Shown here piece after piece: positions 14,746 through 23,254 of a DNA stretch of 64,000 nucleotides. Position 1 is the first letter of the stretch; the number at the start of each line of letters is the position of its first letter. The stretch covers positions 42,239-106,238 of the forward strand of contig JBEULG010000013.1 in the NCBI GenBank assembly GCA_041287425.1. Direction: 5' to 3'. The notes under the pieces were generated by a model that was not told the DNA's origin, ran no database searches, and saw only the letters and a program-made list of their open reading frames with translations. The stretch is from JAFGSI01 sp041287425. Its GTDB lineage: Bacteria > Chloroflexota > Anaerolineae > Anaerolineales > Villigracilaceae. Position numbers and translations under genes: made by a program.

Positions 14746-17517
14746 TTATTTCTCCTTTCGGCTCAAGTTCGGTTCTTCCGCCGTCTCATATACCTCGACA
14801 TCCTCCCAGCCGGTGACCATGGCCTTGATGCTGTCGAGGGGACGCGGCCCGCCGGTGGTGGTCAAGTAAACATGAGCCACGATGAAAGCGGCGAAGAGCC
14901 AGGCAATCAGCGTATGGAAGGGAGCCAGGCCAGCCAAACCGCCAAACATACCGGCATACTGCGGCCAGCGCTGGATTCCCCACATCAGGATACCGCTCAG
15001 GCCCTGGAGCGGAAGCAAGACGTTGAGAATGGCAATGTAGGTGACCTGTTGAAGCGGGTTCATCTTCCGTTCCGGATTCTTCTCGAAGGGATGCGGTTCC
15101 TGTTTGAAGATGCCGCGCAGGTAATACAGAGCCTGCCGAATGGCGTCATCGAAAAAGCCGCGCGGCCGGGGCAGGAACTGCTTGATTTTGCCGCTGGCCA
15201 GGTGATAGAACAGCGACAGGGCAGCATTGAGCGCCAGCAGCACCGCCAGCACGTTGTGCATGATGACCATGCCGCGGAACGAGAAGATGCCAAACACGTC
15301 CGGCCGATGGATGACGAGGCCGCTGAAGAGCAGCAAAACGATGGCCAGCGTTTGCAGCCAGTGCCACAGCCGTTCATACGCCTCGTACATGTACACGCGC
15401 TTCAGACGCGGCGTGTGTTTCGGGCGGCGCAAAGCGGCATAGAAACGCAGCCCGCTATGCCCGGCCACCGCGCCAAGCACGCCCAGGAAGAGCAGGCCGC
15501 CGGTCCAGTCCACCCAGGCCACGCGGCTGTGGCCGAAGATGTAAGTATCCGCTGGTTCGGGCCGCAGGTACAGGGCGCCGTCCTCCCCCACGTAGATTTC
15601 GCCGTCCATCGCGACGTTCGTCTCGTTCACCAACTCCGGCAAAATGCCGTCTGGCGCGTAGGCGGCCAGTTGAATGGGCTGGGTGATGCGCGACTGCGCA
15701 GCATGGCAGGTCTCACAATCATCGAGCGCCCACTCGCCAGCGGCGATATTGTGATTGACGCTGTACGGATAGACCTGCCCGACAATGTGCGGATTGCTCA
15801 ATCCCAGGCCACTCAGCCGGGCCGCGACTGCCGCCTGTTTCTCGTCCGAATCGATGACCAGTTCGGCAGAAGTCAAGCGACCGTCGCCGTCGGAATCGAA
15901 GGCAGCCAGAATCTCCGGCGCATAGGCCTCGCCGGCGAAATACGCCGCCCGCAAATCCACCTGCCGGACGGGCAGCGTCTGTCCGCCCGAATCTTCATAC
16001 ACCCAGAACCAGACGGTAATCAGGTTGTAGGGAGCCAGCAGGGTATCGCCGTCCACATTCTGGCGCTGCAACAGCGCCGGCTGGTAGCCGCTGACCAGTT
16101 GGGTCGGCGAGTCGCCCAGCCCCTCCACGCCGCGGCAGGAGATGGCCGGCTGCTGATCGGCAGTCAGCACGGTCCAGTCATAGGATTGGATGGCAGGAGC
16201 GTACAACTGCGGAATGTGACAGGTCTCGCAGGCGACCACGTCCATGTGACGGGCGGTGTAGGGCAGCCAATCGGCGTGTGTCGCCAGGGCGTCGTGACAT
16301 GATTCACACCGCCGCATCGTACCTTTCAACTCCGGGGCGACGTTGTATTGGGCGCTCTGGCCGCGGGCGAAATTGTGATCCGGCCGCAGCAAATATTCTC
16401 CCAGTTCGAGGCGGCGCGGGTCGAACAGCAAGCCTTCTGGCCGCGTGGCAGCCGACTCGCTGTAATAGACCGGGTTGTTGAGCGAGAAATGGCAATCGGT
16501 GCAATCCAACTGCCGCTCGGCGTGGATATCCCAGGAGCGGGCGAGGGCCTCCTTGCCCTGCAAATTGACGCCCGACTGGTTGATGCGGCGCGGCGAAATC
16601 ACCTGGCCGGTGAGCGCCGTCTGCGGGTAGGAGAGGTCATTGCAGGCCGAAAGAGTCAGCGGCTCGTCGGTCACCTGAACCGTACCGTGACAGGCGGCGC
16701 AGTTGGCGTTGGTGGGGTCCTGAATGCCCACATATTCCGGGCGCAGTTTGCCCTCGGCATCGAAGGCGGCCGGATTCCAGACGTAGGTGCCGCTGGCCGA
16801 GCGGGAAAGCAGCCCAGAGCCTGCCAGCGTGGCCGTGTTGGCCCAGGCAAAATCACCGGCGCGAATCGCCTCCAGGCGCGCTGCGTTGTTCGGGGACTCG
16901 GTGTGGCACAGGAAGCAGTTCATCTCGATGACGCCCGATGCGCTCCAATCCCAGGCCAGCGCTTGGCCGGTTTCGGGGTCGAGGATGGCCGTGTCGGGAT
17001 TGTCCGCCGCGGGCTGCTCCTCCAGGAGCGAAACGCCGGAGCGGGAAGTCGTCGCCGGGCCGCCGCCTGCGTGCAGGGGGCCGTAGAGGAGCACCCATTC
17101 GGGCGTCCCCAAATCGAAGCGCTCGTCGCCGGGACGCGAGAGATAGCGGTAAGTCAGCGGATCCCAGCCCCCGTAGATGCCGCCGCTCAGGCTCCAATCG
17201 TCGGAGGCACTGCCTGGCGCGGCGAGAATCTCGCTCAGGCCGACGTCGGCATGGTAACTGTGACCGGCGATGAAGTCGGTGTCATGGCACTGGCCGCAGG
17301 TCTGCATGGTCGAGACCGGCGCGCCGCTTTCCAGGACATTGACGCCATTGGCGTCCAACAGAGCAAAGGTCGGGTGCAGCGGCGAGGCCTGATCCGCCGG
17401 GACCTGCGCACCGCCCGCCGCGACGCGGGCGATTCCCAGCCCCAGGGCAGCCAGCGCCAGGAGCGCGCCGCCGAGGCCGAACCATATTCGAGGAGATAGG
17501 CGTCGAAAAACAGGCAT
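14746..17517 (-). CDS. Heptaheme cytochrome c fused to a diheme cytochrome b membrane domain
   Basis: A 923-residue protein with an N-terminal signal or anchor helix (about 12-32). Seven CxxCH heme c motifs follow at about residues 74, 201, 273, 339, 404, 430 and 601. Residues 541-552 (DSDGDGRLTSAE) match an EF-hand calcium loop. From about 670 on there are membrane helices of the cytochrome b561/formate dehydrogenase gamma type with histidines suited to two b hemes (LWHW, VIHRPD, MHNVL, FYHLA, PFHTL, AHVY). The layout suggests a quinol dehydrogenase or quinone reductase wired to an extracytoplasmic multiheme relay. It is encoded next to the octaheme cytochrome and the YeeE pair. Confidence 0.85.
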   Translation of the reverse strand: MPVFRRLSPRIWFGLGGALLALAALGLGIARVAAGGAQVPADQASPLHPTFALLDANGVNVLESGAPVSTMQTCGQCHDTDFIAGHSYHADVGLSEILAAPGSASDDWSLSGGIYGGWDPLTYRYLSRPGDERFDLGTPEWVLLYGPLHAGGGPATTSRSGVSLLEEQPAADNPDTAILDPETGQALAWDWSASGVIEMNCFLCHTESPNNAARLEAIRAGDFAWANTATLAGSGLLSRSASGTYVWNPAAFDAEGKLRPEYVGIQDPTNANCAACHGTVQVTDEPLTLSACNDLSYPQTALTGQVISPRRINQSGVNLQGKEALARSWDIHAERQLDCTDCHFSLNNPVYYSESAATRPEGLLFDPRRLELGEYLLRPDHNFARGQSAQYNVAPELKGTMRRCESCHDALATHADWLPYTARHMDVVACETCHIPQLYAPAIQSYDWTVLTADQQPAISCRGVEGLGDSPTQLVSGYQPALLQRQNVDGDTLLAPYNLITVWFWVYEDSGGQTLPVRQVDLRAAYFAGEAYAPEILAAFDSDGDGRLTSAELVIDSDEKQAAVAARLSGLGLSNPHIVGQVYPYSVNHNIAAGEWALDDCETCHAAQSRITQPIQLAAYAPDGILPELVNETNVAMDGEIYVGEDGALYLRPEPADTYIFGHSRVAWVDWTGGLLFLGVLGAVAGHSGLRFYAALRRPKHTPRLKRVYMYEAYERLWHWLQTLAIVLLLFSGLVIHRPDVFGIFSFRGMVIMHNVLAVLLALNAALSLFYHLASGKIKQFLPRPRGFFDDAIRQALYYLRGIFKQEPHPFEKNPERKMNPLQQVTYIAILNVLLPLQGLSGILMWGIQRWPQYAGMFGGLAGLAPFHTLIAWLFAAFIVAHVYLTTTGGPRPLDSIKAMVTGWEDVEVYETAEEPNLSRKEK

Positions 17518-17535
17518 GGTGTCATCCCTCCCAGG

Positions 17536-18981
17536 CTAAGGTGTGCGGAAACGACCGCCCCACTCAATGGGGTCGCCCGGATAACCCAGGGCGCGCCAGT
17601 CCAGGCGTCCCTCCGCCCCGTGGCAGTCCGCGCATTGGAGAGCGTTGGCGGCCGGCTGAACCATGTGGGTGGTCGGCCAATACATCCAGGTTTCGGTGAA
17701 ACCGTATTCGCCGCTGTAAGGCAGGCCGGTCACCTGCGCGCCAAGCCGGAAAGCGTTATCCCAGTCGAAATTGGTCCAATATCCATCCGGCCCGGCGGTG
17801 ACGGGGGTCAGCAAATAGTTGTAATTGAGGTCGTAAGGCTGGATGGCGACGTGCAATTTGAAGGGGAAAATGCGGGCAGTCGGATCGTCAATGCTGCCGG
17901 CGGGAATGTTGATGTAGGTGATGCCATCCGGATTCACCGGGTCACCCAGCAGATAACGATATTCCAAATTCCCGTTGAACCACAAATACTGCGGGATGAC
18001 GTCCGATTCATAGACGAACGAGCCTTTGATTTTCAAATAGGTATAGTGGTCTTCGGGCAAATCCTGGCCGGCAGCGGACCAGTCCCAGAAGATTTTGGTC
18101 GGTTCTTCGGGGGAAATGACCGGGATGTGGCAAGTCTGGCAGGCGACCGTTTGAACGTGGGCGTTGATGCGCTCGTCGGCGTGCAGATTCTCGGCGTGGC
18201 AATCGGTGCAGGCCACCTGTTCGGCCGGGTCAATGCGATAATTGTCCACCACCAGACGGCCGCGGATTTGATGATCTACCGTCACATGGCAGTCGGTGCA
18301 GAGCAGGTTGTTGGTGTTGCCCATGTGGATATCGAGTTCATCGTCTGCCAGATAGAGACTCTCGGCCAGATCGCCGTGCTTGACGTCGTTGCCGCCACCG
18401 CCGTTGAAATGGCAGGAACCGCAATTCTCGCGGGTTGGAACGCGCACGCTGCGCGCCGCCGCCAGCAAGTCCACCCCCTCGGCCGGATTGCCGTAATCGC
18501 CGCGAGCATACAGGCTCGTATCGGCGTGACAGACCAGGCAGTCAACGTTTTCTTCGGCGGAAAAATCATAGGCGACGCCATCCTGCCAGTTGTAACCCGT
18601 GTGGCAGGACATGCATTGCCGCTGATTGCCCCGGGCGCTGATGCAGAAGTTGTTGAGTTGGTTGATTTTGCCAATCGTCACCGGCTCATCCCGCCAGGGA
18701 ACTTCGAAGGGTTCGCTTTCCCACGTCCAGTGGGTGGTGGCCATGATTTGGGCCGCCGAGTCGGGATGGCATTCCAGGCAGGCGCGGGTCACCTCCTGCG
18801 GCGTCTCGAACGGCCCCTGGATGATGTCGGCATGACTGGTGTGAACAGGATGCTCCGGCAGCCCCGCCCAGGGGTCGTCCACTGGCGCGGCGCTGCGCGG
18901 CCAGAAATATATGACAGGCACCAGAATCACCAACAGGATGCCTATCCCACCAAGAATCCAAAATGGTTTGACTTTTTTCAT
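17536..18981 (-). CDS. Octaheme c-type cytochrome, tetrathionate reductase-like family
   Basis: A 481-residue protein anchored by an N-terminal helix (about 8-27) and exported. Eight CxxCH motifs lie at about residues 68, 123, 148, 187, 228, 258, 281 and 450. The spacing, with seven clustered motifs and one near the C-terminus, and the text after the first heme (SAAQIMATTHWTW) resemble the octaheme tetrathionate reductase (OTR) family, which in vitro reduces tetrathionate, nitrite and hydroxylamine. The in vivo substrate is unknown. The ATG at 18981 has GGAG in front; a longer frame overlaps arsR. It lies 22 bases after arsR and 18 before the heptaheme gene. Confidence 0.83.
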   Translation of the reverse strand: MKKVKPFWILGGIGILLVILVPVIYFWPRSAAPVDDPWAGLPEHPVHTSHADIIQGPFETPQEVTRACLECHPDSAAQIMATTHWTWESEPFEVPWRDEPVTIGKINQLNNFCISARGNQRQCMSCHTGYNWQDGVAYDFSAEENVDCLVCHADTSLYARGDYGNPAEGVDLLAAARSVRVPTRENCGSCHFNGGGGNDVKHGDLAESLYLADDELDIHMGNTNNLLCTDCHVTVDHQIRGRLVVDNYRIDPAEQVACTDCHAENLHADERINAHVQTVACQTCHIPVISPEEPTKIFWDWSAAGQDLPEDHYTYLKIKGSFVYESDVIPQYLWFNGNLEYRYLLGDPVNPDGITYINIPAGSIDDPTARIFPFKLHVAIQPYDLNYNYLLTPVTAGPDGYWTNFDWDNAFRLGAQVTGLPYSGEYGFTETWMYWPTTHMVQPAANALQCADCHGAEGRLDWRALGYPGDPIEWGGRFRTP

Positions 18982-19003
18982 GGCAACTCCTCGATGGGGT
19001 GAC

Positions 19004-19339
19004 TTACCGATTTCCGTTGACCAGACTGGCCTGGAACTGGACGCGTTCGCGCATGATGGTACGCAAAATATCAAGCGCTTCGATGACCCGCCGGTCGGCC
19101 AGCGAATAGACGACCATCGCTCCCTGGCGGCTGGCCAGTACAACGCCGCGCTCGCGCAGAATCTTCAAATGGCGGGAGACAGACGGCTGCGGGACGTTCA
19201 GTTCCTGGGTCAATTCGGTCACATTACGCGGGCGCTCGTCCAAAATGTACAGGATGAGCATGCGCGTCGGGTCCACCAAGGCGGAACAGAAATCGGCATG
19301 CAGCGTATTGATTTCTTGGGAAAGGGTTGTAATATCCAT
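19004..19339 (-). CDS. ArsR-family transcriptional regulator
   Basis: A 111-residue winged-helix repressor with the typical core: ALVDPTRMLILYIL, the recognition helix region ELNVPQPSVSRHLKILRERG and the wing VLASRQGAMVVYSL. The metal-binding ELCVC motif of ArsR/SmtB is replaced by ELNVP, and only one cysteine (ADFC) is present, so it is neither a classical metal sensor nor a two-cysteine persulfide sensor of the BigR/SqrR kind. It is the first gene of the redox operon and probably represses it. The ATG at 19339 is preferred because two dyads covering 19338-19365 would otherwise fall inside the coding region. Confidence 0.87.
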   Translation of the reverse strand: MDITTLSQEINTLHADFCSALVDPTRMLILYILDERPRNVTELTQELNVPQPSVSRHLKILRERGVVLASRQGAMVVYSLADRRVIEALDILRTIMRERVQFQASLVNGNR

Positions 19340-19365
19340 ATTGCAATATTCGGATAAGCGAATAT
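19338..19365. promoter_or_regulatory. Candidate ArsR operator: two overlapping dyads
   Basis: ATATTGCAATAT (19338-19349) is a perfect palindrome touching the start codon. ATATTCG-N6-CGAATAT (19346-19352 and 19359-19365) is a second perfect dyad overlapping it. Such AT-rich dyads at the promoter of an arsR gene fit autorepression. Confidence 0.6.
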
Positions 19366-19475
19366 ACACTCGCCTTAATCATATCTCCCCCGCTTCCTGA
19401 AGCATAGTGCTTTTTGTCACATAGATATTATGACATCCCAGAATCGATTTCCCCTCTGTCGGTCGGGAAAAGACG

Positions 19476-20240
19476 TCAGGTGTATGATTCTTTCAGAACG
19501 CCAACCGGCAAGACGAGCCTCCCTTCCTCGGCATCCCCTACCATGCACACTTCCTCCGGTGCCGTCGCCGCCCGATAGGCCGTGTAAGCCGCCACCAGGG
19601 CATCGAGTTCCTCCGGCGCGTAGATGACATCGAGCGGCAGGAGTCCTTTGAGCAGTTTGTGGCGGGTAATTTCCTCGAAAAAGTCCATCGGGTCGCGGAG
19701 GCCCATCCCTGCCTCGAACAGAATCAACTGGCGCTGCAAGCGCCCCTCGACGCTGGGTTTGGACAAGGGCGCCTGCCCAAGCAAGGCACAGAAAGCGGCA
19801 TGGGGATGAGTTTCGAGGAACTGAAAAGCGGCCCCTTCGGCCGGGTATGGTCGAAACCCCCTGGCTTGCAGGCGAGCGTACAGGTCGAAGCCGGCTTGCT
19901 GCCAGGCGGCGCACAACTCCCGCCGTCCGGGCGTGATCGAGACTGGAATGCCGCGCTGGCGCAATTCGGCCTCTGCCAGCCGCAAATCGGCCCCGCGCAG
20001 AGGCGTCGGCGTCGAGCGCTGGCCTTCCAGCCGCCGGCGCACCAGCCCCGTATTCGGGCGCTGCGGCGCGTTGACGGCCACACAAACAGACGCCGGCCCG
20101 TCCAAGAAGGCCATGACCTCGTCCAGTTCGCCGCTCCGCAGGGCGGCCAGACGGCCATCCCCGCCCAGGGCAGCCAGCGTAAACGGCTGCCGTCCGGCGG
20201 TCGGGTCGATTCCCACGAACATTTCGAATAAGAATTCCAT
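19476..20240 (-). CDS. DUF429 family protein
   Basis: A 254-residue protein that starts MEFLFEMFVGIDPTAG and continues with CVAVNAPQRPN, the layout of the DUF429 family (predicted RNase H-like nuclease fold with acidic residues on the first strand). Later segments YPAEGAAFQFLETHPHAAF and LPLDVIYAPEELDALVAAYTAY are also family-like. No biochemical function is established. The start at 20240 is chosen over 20222 as the first in-frame ATG after the divergent promoter region; a longer frame runs antisense into the thioredoxin gene. It is divergent from that gene. Confidence 0.72.
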   Translation of the reverse strand: MEFLFEMFVGIDPTAGRQPFTLAALGGDGRLAALRSGELDEVMAFLDGPASVCVAVNAPQRPNTGLVRRRLEGQRSTPTPLRGADLRLAEAELRQRGIPVSITPGRRELCAAWQQAGFDLYARLQARGFRPYPAEGAAFQFLETHPHAAFCALLGQAPLSKPSVEGRLQRQLILFEAGMGLRDPMDFFEEITRHKLLKGLLPLDVIYAPEELDALVAAYTAYRAATAPEEVCMVGDAEEGRLVLPVGVLKESYT

Positions 20241-20307
20241 AAGCGGCGGCCCTGAACGAAGAGGGTTATGGTAAACTGCGGCCAGCGAATTTAAGTGTAG
20301 AACAAAA

Positions 20308-20868
20308 ATGATTTCCGCGCAACCGTTTTTCCGCCGCGCTCTGTGGGCGGCCATTCTGCTGCTCGGCCTGGGATGGATTCTCTTCAGCCGGTCGGGCGCC
20401 GATTCGGCTACCAGCGGCCCATCGGTCGCCCCCCAGCCCGGCTTCCTGTCCCCCGCCTTCGAATTGACCGACCGCAGCGGCCGGCTCGTCTCGCTGGCAG
20501 ACCTGCGAGGCCATCCCGTCATCCTGAATTTCTGGGCCTCCTGGTGCGCGCCCTGCCGGGCCGAAATGCCCGCCCTCCAGGCCGTGGCCGACGATTACGC
20601 CGCAAGCGGGCTGGTCGTCCTGGCCGTCAACGCCGCCTTCCAGGACGAAGCCGCCGACGCGGCGGCCTTCCTCTCCAGCCACTCCCTGACTCTGCCGGTC
20701 CTGTTTGACCGCGATGGCCGGGTTAGCCGTCTGTATCAAATTCACTCGCTTCCCACCACCTTCTTCATCGGCCCAGATGGCGTCATCCGCCAGGTGGTCA
20801 TCGGCGGCCCGATGAGCGCCGCCTCCTTGCGGATCAGGGCTGAGGCCTTGCTGACGGAGGCGCCCTGA
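20308..20868 (+). CDS. TlpA/ResA-like membrane-anchored thioredoxin
   Basis: A 186-residue thiol-disulfide protein. An N-terminal anchor (about 9-27) puts the thioredoxin domain outside the membrane. The active site NFWASWCAPCRAEMPAL and the cis-proline segment HSLPTTFFIGPDG are intact, and the FxLxDxxGRLVSLADLRGHPV entry is typical of TlpA/ResA. Proteins of this kind keep heme-binding cysteines reduced for cytochrome c assembly, which suits the two multiheme cytochromes nearby. Its stop and the next start overlap by one base (TGATG), so the next gene is translationally coupled. Confidence 0.9.
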   Translation: MISAQPFFRRALWAAILLLGLGWILFSRSGADSATSGPSVAPQPGFLSPAFELTDRSGRLVSLADLRGHPVILNFWASWCAPCRAEMPALQAVADDYAASGLVVLAVNAAFQDEAADAAAFLSSHSLTLPVLFDRDGRVSRLYQIHSLPTTFFIGPDGVIRQVVIGGPMSAASLRIRAEALLTEAP

Positions 20869-21602
20869 TGCTGCCGACTCTCCGAATCGGCCCCCTCTCC
20901 ATCCAGACTCCCGGCCTGCTGCTGCTGATCGGAGTCTTCCTGGGCCTGAGCCTGGCCGAACGTTTCGCCGCCCGGCGCGGCCTCCCCCCTGAGCGCATGT
21001 ACTCGCTGGTCTTTATCCTGTTCCTGAGCGGAATCGCCGGCGCCCGACTTTCCTTTGCCGCCCAGCACGCGGCTGCCTTTCGGGCCGCGCCCCTCAGCCT
21101 GCTGGCCCTCGACCCGGCGCTGCTTGACCCTTTCGGCGGGTTGGCAACTGCCGGCCTGGCGGCATTGGTTGCCGGCCGCCGCTGGCGGCTGTCCCTGTGG
21201 GCCACGCTGGACGCTTTCACTCCCGCCCTGGCGGTGAGCGCGGTTTTCATTGGGCTGGCCAACCTGGCCAGCGGCAGGGCCTTCGGGGCGCCTACCGACC
21301 TGCCCTGGGGCATCCCCCTGTGGGGCGAGGTGCGTCACCCCACCCAGATTTACCAGGCCGTCGGCTCGGCGATGATTCTGGCGGGCTTGTGGAAGCGCTT
21401 TGGCCGCCCCGCCCTGCCTGGGAATCTCTTCCTGCAATTTACCGCCCTGACGGCCGGCCTGATTCTCTTTCTGGAAGCCTTCCGCGGCGACAGCCTTCTC
21501 GTGGCGGGCGGGTTGCGCCAGACACAGGTGTTGGCCTGGCTCATCCTGGCCATCTGCCTGGGGCTGCTGGAACAAAGGGGGTTCGCACCCCGGAACGAAT
21601 AA
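20868..21602 (+). CDS. Lgt-like membrane protein (diverged prolipoprotein diacylglyceryl transferase)
   Basis: A 244-residue protein with about seven membrane helices and Lgt landmarks: LIGVFLGLSLAERFAARRG, SGIAGARLSF, the stretch ANLASGRAFGAPTDLPWG and RHPTQIYQ. In canonical Lgt the signature reads roughly GRxxNFxNxExYG; here the arginine and glutamate appear to be replaced (GLANLASGRAFG). It could be a divergent Lgt or a paralogue with another function. It is coupled to the TlpA-like gene, suggesting a shared envelope or thiol role. Confidence 0.65.
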   Translation: MLPTLRIGPLSIQTPGLLLLIGVFLGLSLAERFAARRGLPPERMYSLVFILFLSGIAGARLSFAAQHAAAFRAAPLSLLALDPALLDPFGGLATAGLAALVAGRRWRLSLWATLDAFTPALAVSAVFIGLANLASGRAFGAPTDLPWGIPLWGEVRHPTQIYQAVGSAMILAGLWKRFGRPALPGNLFLQFTALTAGLILFLEAFRGDSLLVAGGLRQTQVLAWLILAICLGLLEQRGFAPRNE

Positions 21603-21633
21603 GGCAGCCGAACATTAGAATGTGACTCCATAA

Positions 21634-22002
21634 ATGGACCGAATCTTTATCGAAAACCTGCGCATTCGCGCCGTCCTGGGCATGTATGAATGGGAACGGC
21701 ATACGCCGCAGGACATCCTCGTCAGCGTGTCCCTCTTCCTGGACGCGCGTCCCGCCGCCCGCGCCGACGACCTGGTCGGCAGCGTCAACTACGCCGAACT
21801 GGCCGAGGCGATTCGCACCCTCGTCCAGCAGGCGCGGCGGCGCACCGTCGAGGCCCTGGCCGAGGACATCGCCCGTCTGTGCCTCAGCCGGCCGGGGGTC
21901 CGAAAAGCGCGCGTCTGCGTCCGCAAGCCGCAGGCGATTGCCGAGGCCGATTCGGCCGGCATCGAAATCGAGCGCCGCAATCCTAGAACTGCAAAGGCAT
22001 AG
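21634..22002 (+). CDS. folB: Dihydroneopterin aldolase
   Basis: A 122-residue FolB enzyme that converts dihydroneopterin to 6-hydroxymethyl-dihydropterin in folate synthesis. It starts DRIFIENLRIRAVLGMYEWER with the family glutamate, followed by QDILVSVSLFLD, VNYAELAEAI and the VRKPQAI end motif. Length is normal. It converges with folE, and the two coding regions overlap by 20 bases at their 3' ends (21983-22002), so both folate genes share one locus. Confidence 0.93.
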   Translation: MDRIFIENLRIRAVLGMYEWERHTPQDILVSVSLFLDARPAARADDLVGSVNYAELAEAIRTLVQQARRRTVEALAEDIARLCLSRPGVRKARVCVRKPQAIAEADSAGIEIERRNPRTAKA

Positions 22003-22618
22003 CGCCGCGGGCGATGTTTTCGAGGAATTCCTGGCGGGTCGCCAGATTGGCCCGGAACGCGCCGTGCATCGCCGAGGTGGTCATGCGGGCGTTGTGTTTT
22101 TGAACGCCGCGCATCGACATGCACAAATGCAGCGCCTCGATGACAACCGCTACCCCTTGCGGCTTCAACAAATCGCGCAGGAAATCGGCAATCTGGCGCG
22201 TCATCCGTTCCTGCACCTGCAAACGCCGGGCGAACATGTCCACCACGCGCGGGATTTTCGAAAGCCCCAGCACTTTGCCGTTGGGGATGTAGGCGACATG
22301 TACGCGCCCGATGAAAGGCAGCATGTGATGCTCGCACAGGCTGTAGAATTCGATGTCGCGCACGAGCACCATTTCATCGTACTTGACCTCGAACAGCGCA
22401 TCGTTGACCAGCGCCTGCGGATCGACGCGGTAGCCGGAAAGCAACTCGGCGTAAGCGCGCGCAATCCGGGCCGGGGTGCCCCTCAGCCCCTCGCGACGAG
22501 GGTCCTCGCCGACGGCCTTGAGGAGTTGAACGATCGCCCGCTGGACGGCGCGGGCGTCAATGCCGCTGCGCGCCAACGTCTCCTCGGTGAGGTTGTCATC
22601 GTAATCGTAAGATTCCAT
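21983..22618 (-). CDS. folE: GTP cyclohydrolase I
   Basis: A 211-residue FolE that makes dihydroneopterin triphosphate from GTP, the first folate step. Zinc and catalytic residues are visible in FYSLCEHHMLPFIGRVHVAY and in the later AVVIEALHLCMSMRGVQKHN (second zinc cysteine). EDPRREGLRGTPARIARAY is the usual N-terminal motif. The last bases overlap the end of folB on the other strand. Confidence 0.96.
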   Translation of the reverse strand: MESYDYDDNLTEETLARSGIDARAVQRAIVQLLKAVGEDPRREGLRGTPARIARAYAELLSGYRVDPQALVNDALFEVKYDEMVLVRDIEFYSLCEHHMLPFIGRVHVAYIPNGKVLGLSKIPRVVDMFARRLQVQERMTRQIADFLRDLLKPQGVAVVIEALHLCMSMRGVQKHNARMTTSAMHGAFRANLATRQEFLENIARGAMPLQF

Positions 22619-22633
22619 AGGCCTCCATGAAAA

Positions 22634-22659
22634 CTGGCCCGGCAGGGTTTCCGGGCCAG
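22634..22659 (-). terminator. Terminator downstream of hpf
   Basis: On the minus strand CTGGCCCGG pairs with CCGGGCCAG around an 8-base loop and is followed by TTTT. It lies between hpf and folE. Confidence 0.7.
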
Positions 22660-22674
22660 CGTGTTCGACTTGCG

Positions 22675-22695
22675 AAAATCGGGTTTCCCGGTTTT
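22675..22695 (-). terminator. Hairpin overlapping the hpf stop codon
   Basis: Minus strand AAAACCGGG-AAA-CCCGATTTT follows the TAA of hpf directly and has one mismatch in the arms. Together with the next hairpin it makes a tandem terminator. Confidence 0.55.
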
Positions 22696-23254
22696 AGCCG
22701 ACCTTTGGCTCAATCAGGCCATAGGTTCCATCGCGGCGGCGGTAGAGGACGTTGATCTGGCCGGTTTCGGCGTTGAAGAAGATGAAGAAGTTATCGTGGC
22801 TGAGCAGTTTCATTTGTTCGAGCGCCTCGGCCTCCGTCATCGGGTGCAATTCGAAGGCTTTGCGGCGGACGATTTCGGATGGGCCGACTGCTTCCTCTTC
22901 GGAGACGACGGCGACCACTTCGGCAGCCGAGCGGCCGTCGCCGCGTCCGCGGCGGCGTTTCCCCTTGAGGCGCTCGATCTGACGTTCCATTTTGTCGAGG
23001 GCGGCATCGAAAGCCGTCATGACCTCGTCGGCCCGCTCCTCGGTGCGCAGGATGTAGCCGCGGCCGCGGATGGTAATCTGGGCGACGAAACGGTCGCTGG
23101 CGCTGCGCGCCGATTTGACATAGGTCACGTCCACCCGGATTTCGTTGAGGTTGCGCAAGAAGCGGCTCAATTTGCCCACTTTCTTACTCAGGGTTTCGCG
23201 CATCTTGTCGGTCAGGTCCAGATTACGTGCGAAGATTTCGGTTCTGACGGTCAT
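22694..23254 (-). CDS. hpf: Ribosome hibernation promoting factor, long form
   Basis: A 186-residue long HPF. The N-terminal domain (about 1-105, starting VRTEIFARNLDLTDKMRETL, with AFDAALDKMERQIERLKGKRR) binds the small subunit in the mRNA/tRNA channel. A charged linker leads to the C-terminal dimerisation domain (about 128-186, RRKAFELHPMTEAEALEQM and GQINVLYRRRDGTYGLI) that pairs ribosomes into inactive 100S particles. The ATG at 23254 has a strong AGGAGG site in front; a longer frame upstream is not supported. Confidence 0.95.
   Translation of the reverse strand: MTVRTEIFARNLDLTDKMRETLSKKVGKLSRFLRNLNEIRVDVTYVKSARSASDRFVAQITIRGRGYILRTEERADEVMTAFDAALDKMERQIERLKGKRRRGRGDGRSAAEVVAVVSEEEAVGPSEIVRRKAFELHPMTEAEALEQMKLLSHDNFFIFFNAETGQINVLYRRRDGTYGLIEPKVG

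Noticed and set aside
13085..14869. A 594-codon open frame on the plus strand
   Set aside because: It runs antisense to the YeeE genes, rich in Gln/His/Glu/Asp, without domain motifs.
19004..19369. Earlier start codon for the ArsR regulator at 19369
   Set aside because: It would place both operator-like dyads inside the coding region; the start at 19339 gives a normal ArsR N-terminus.
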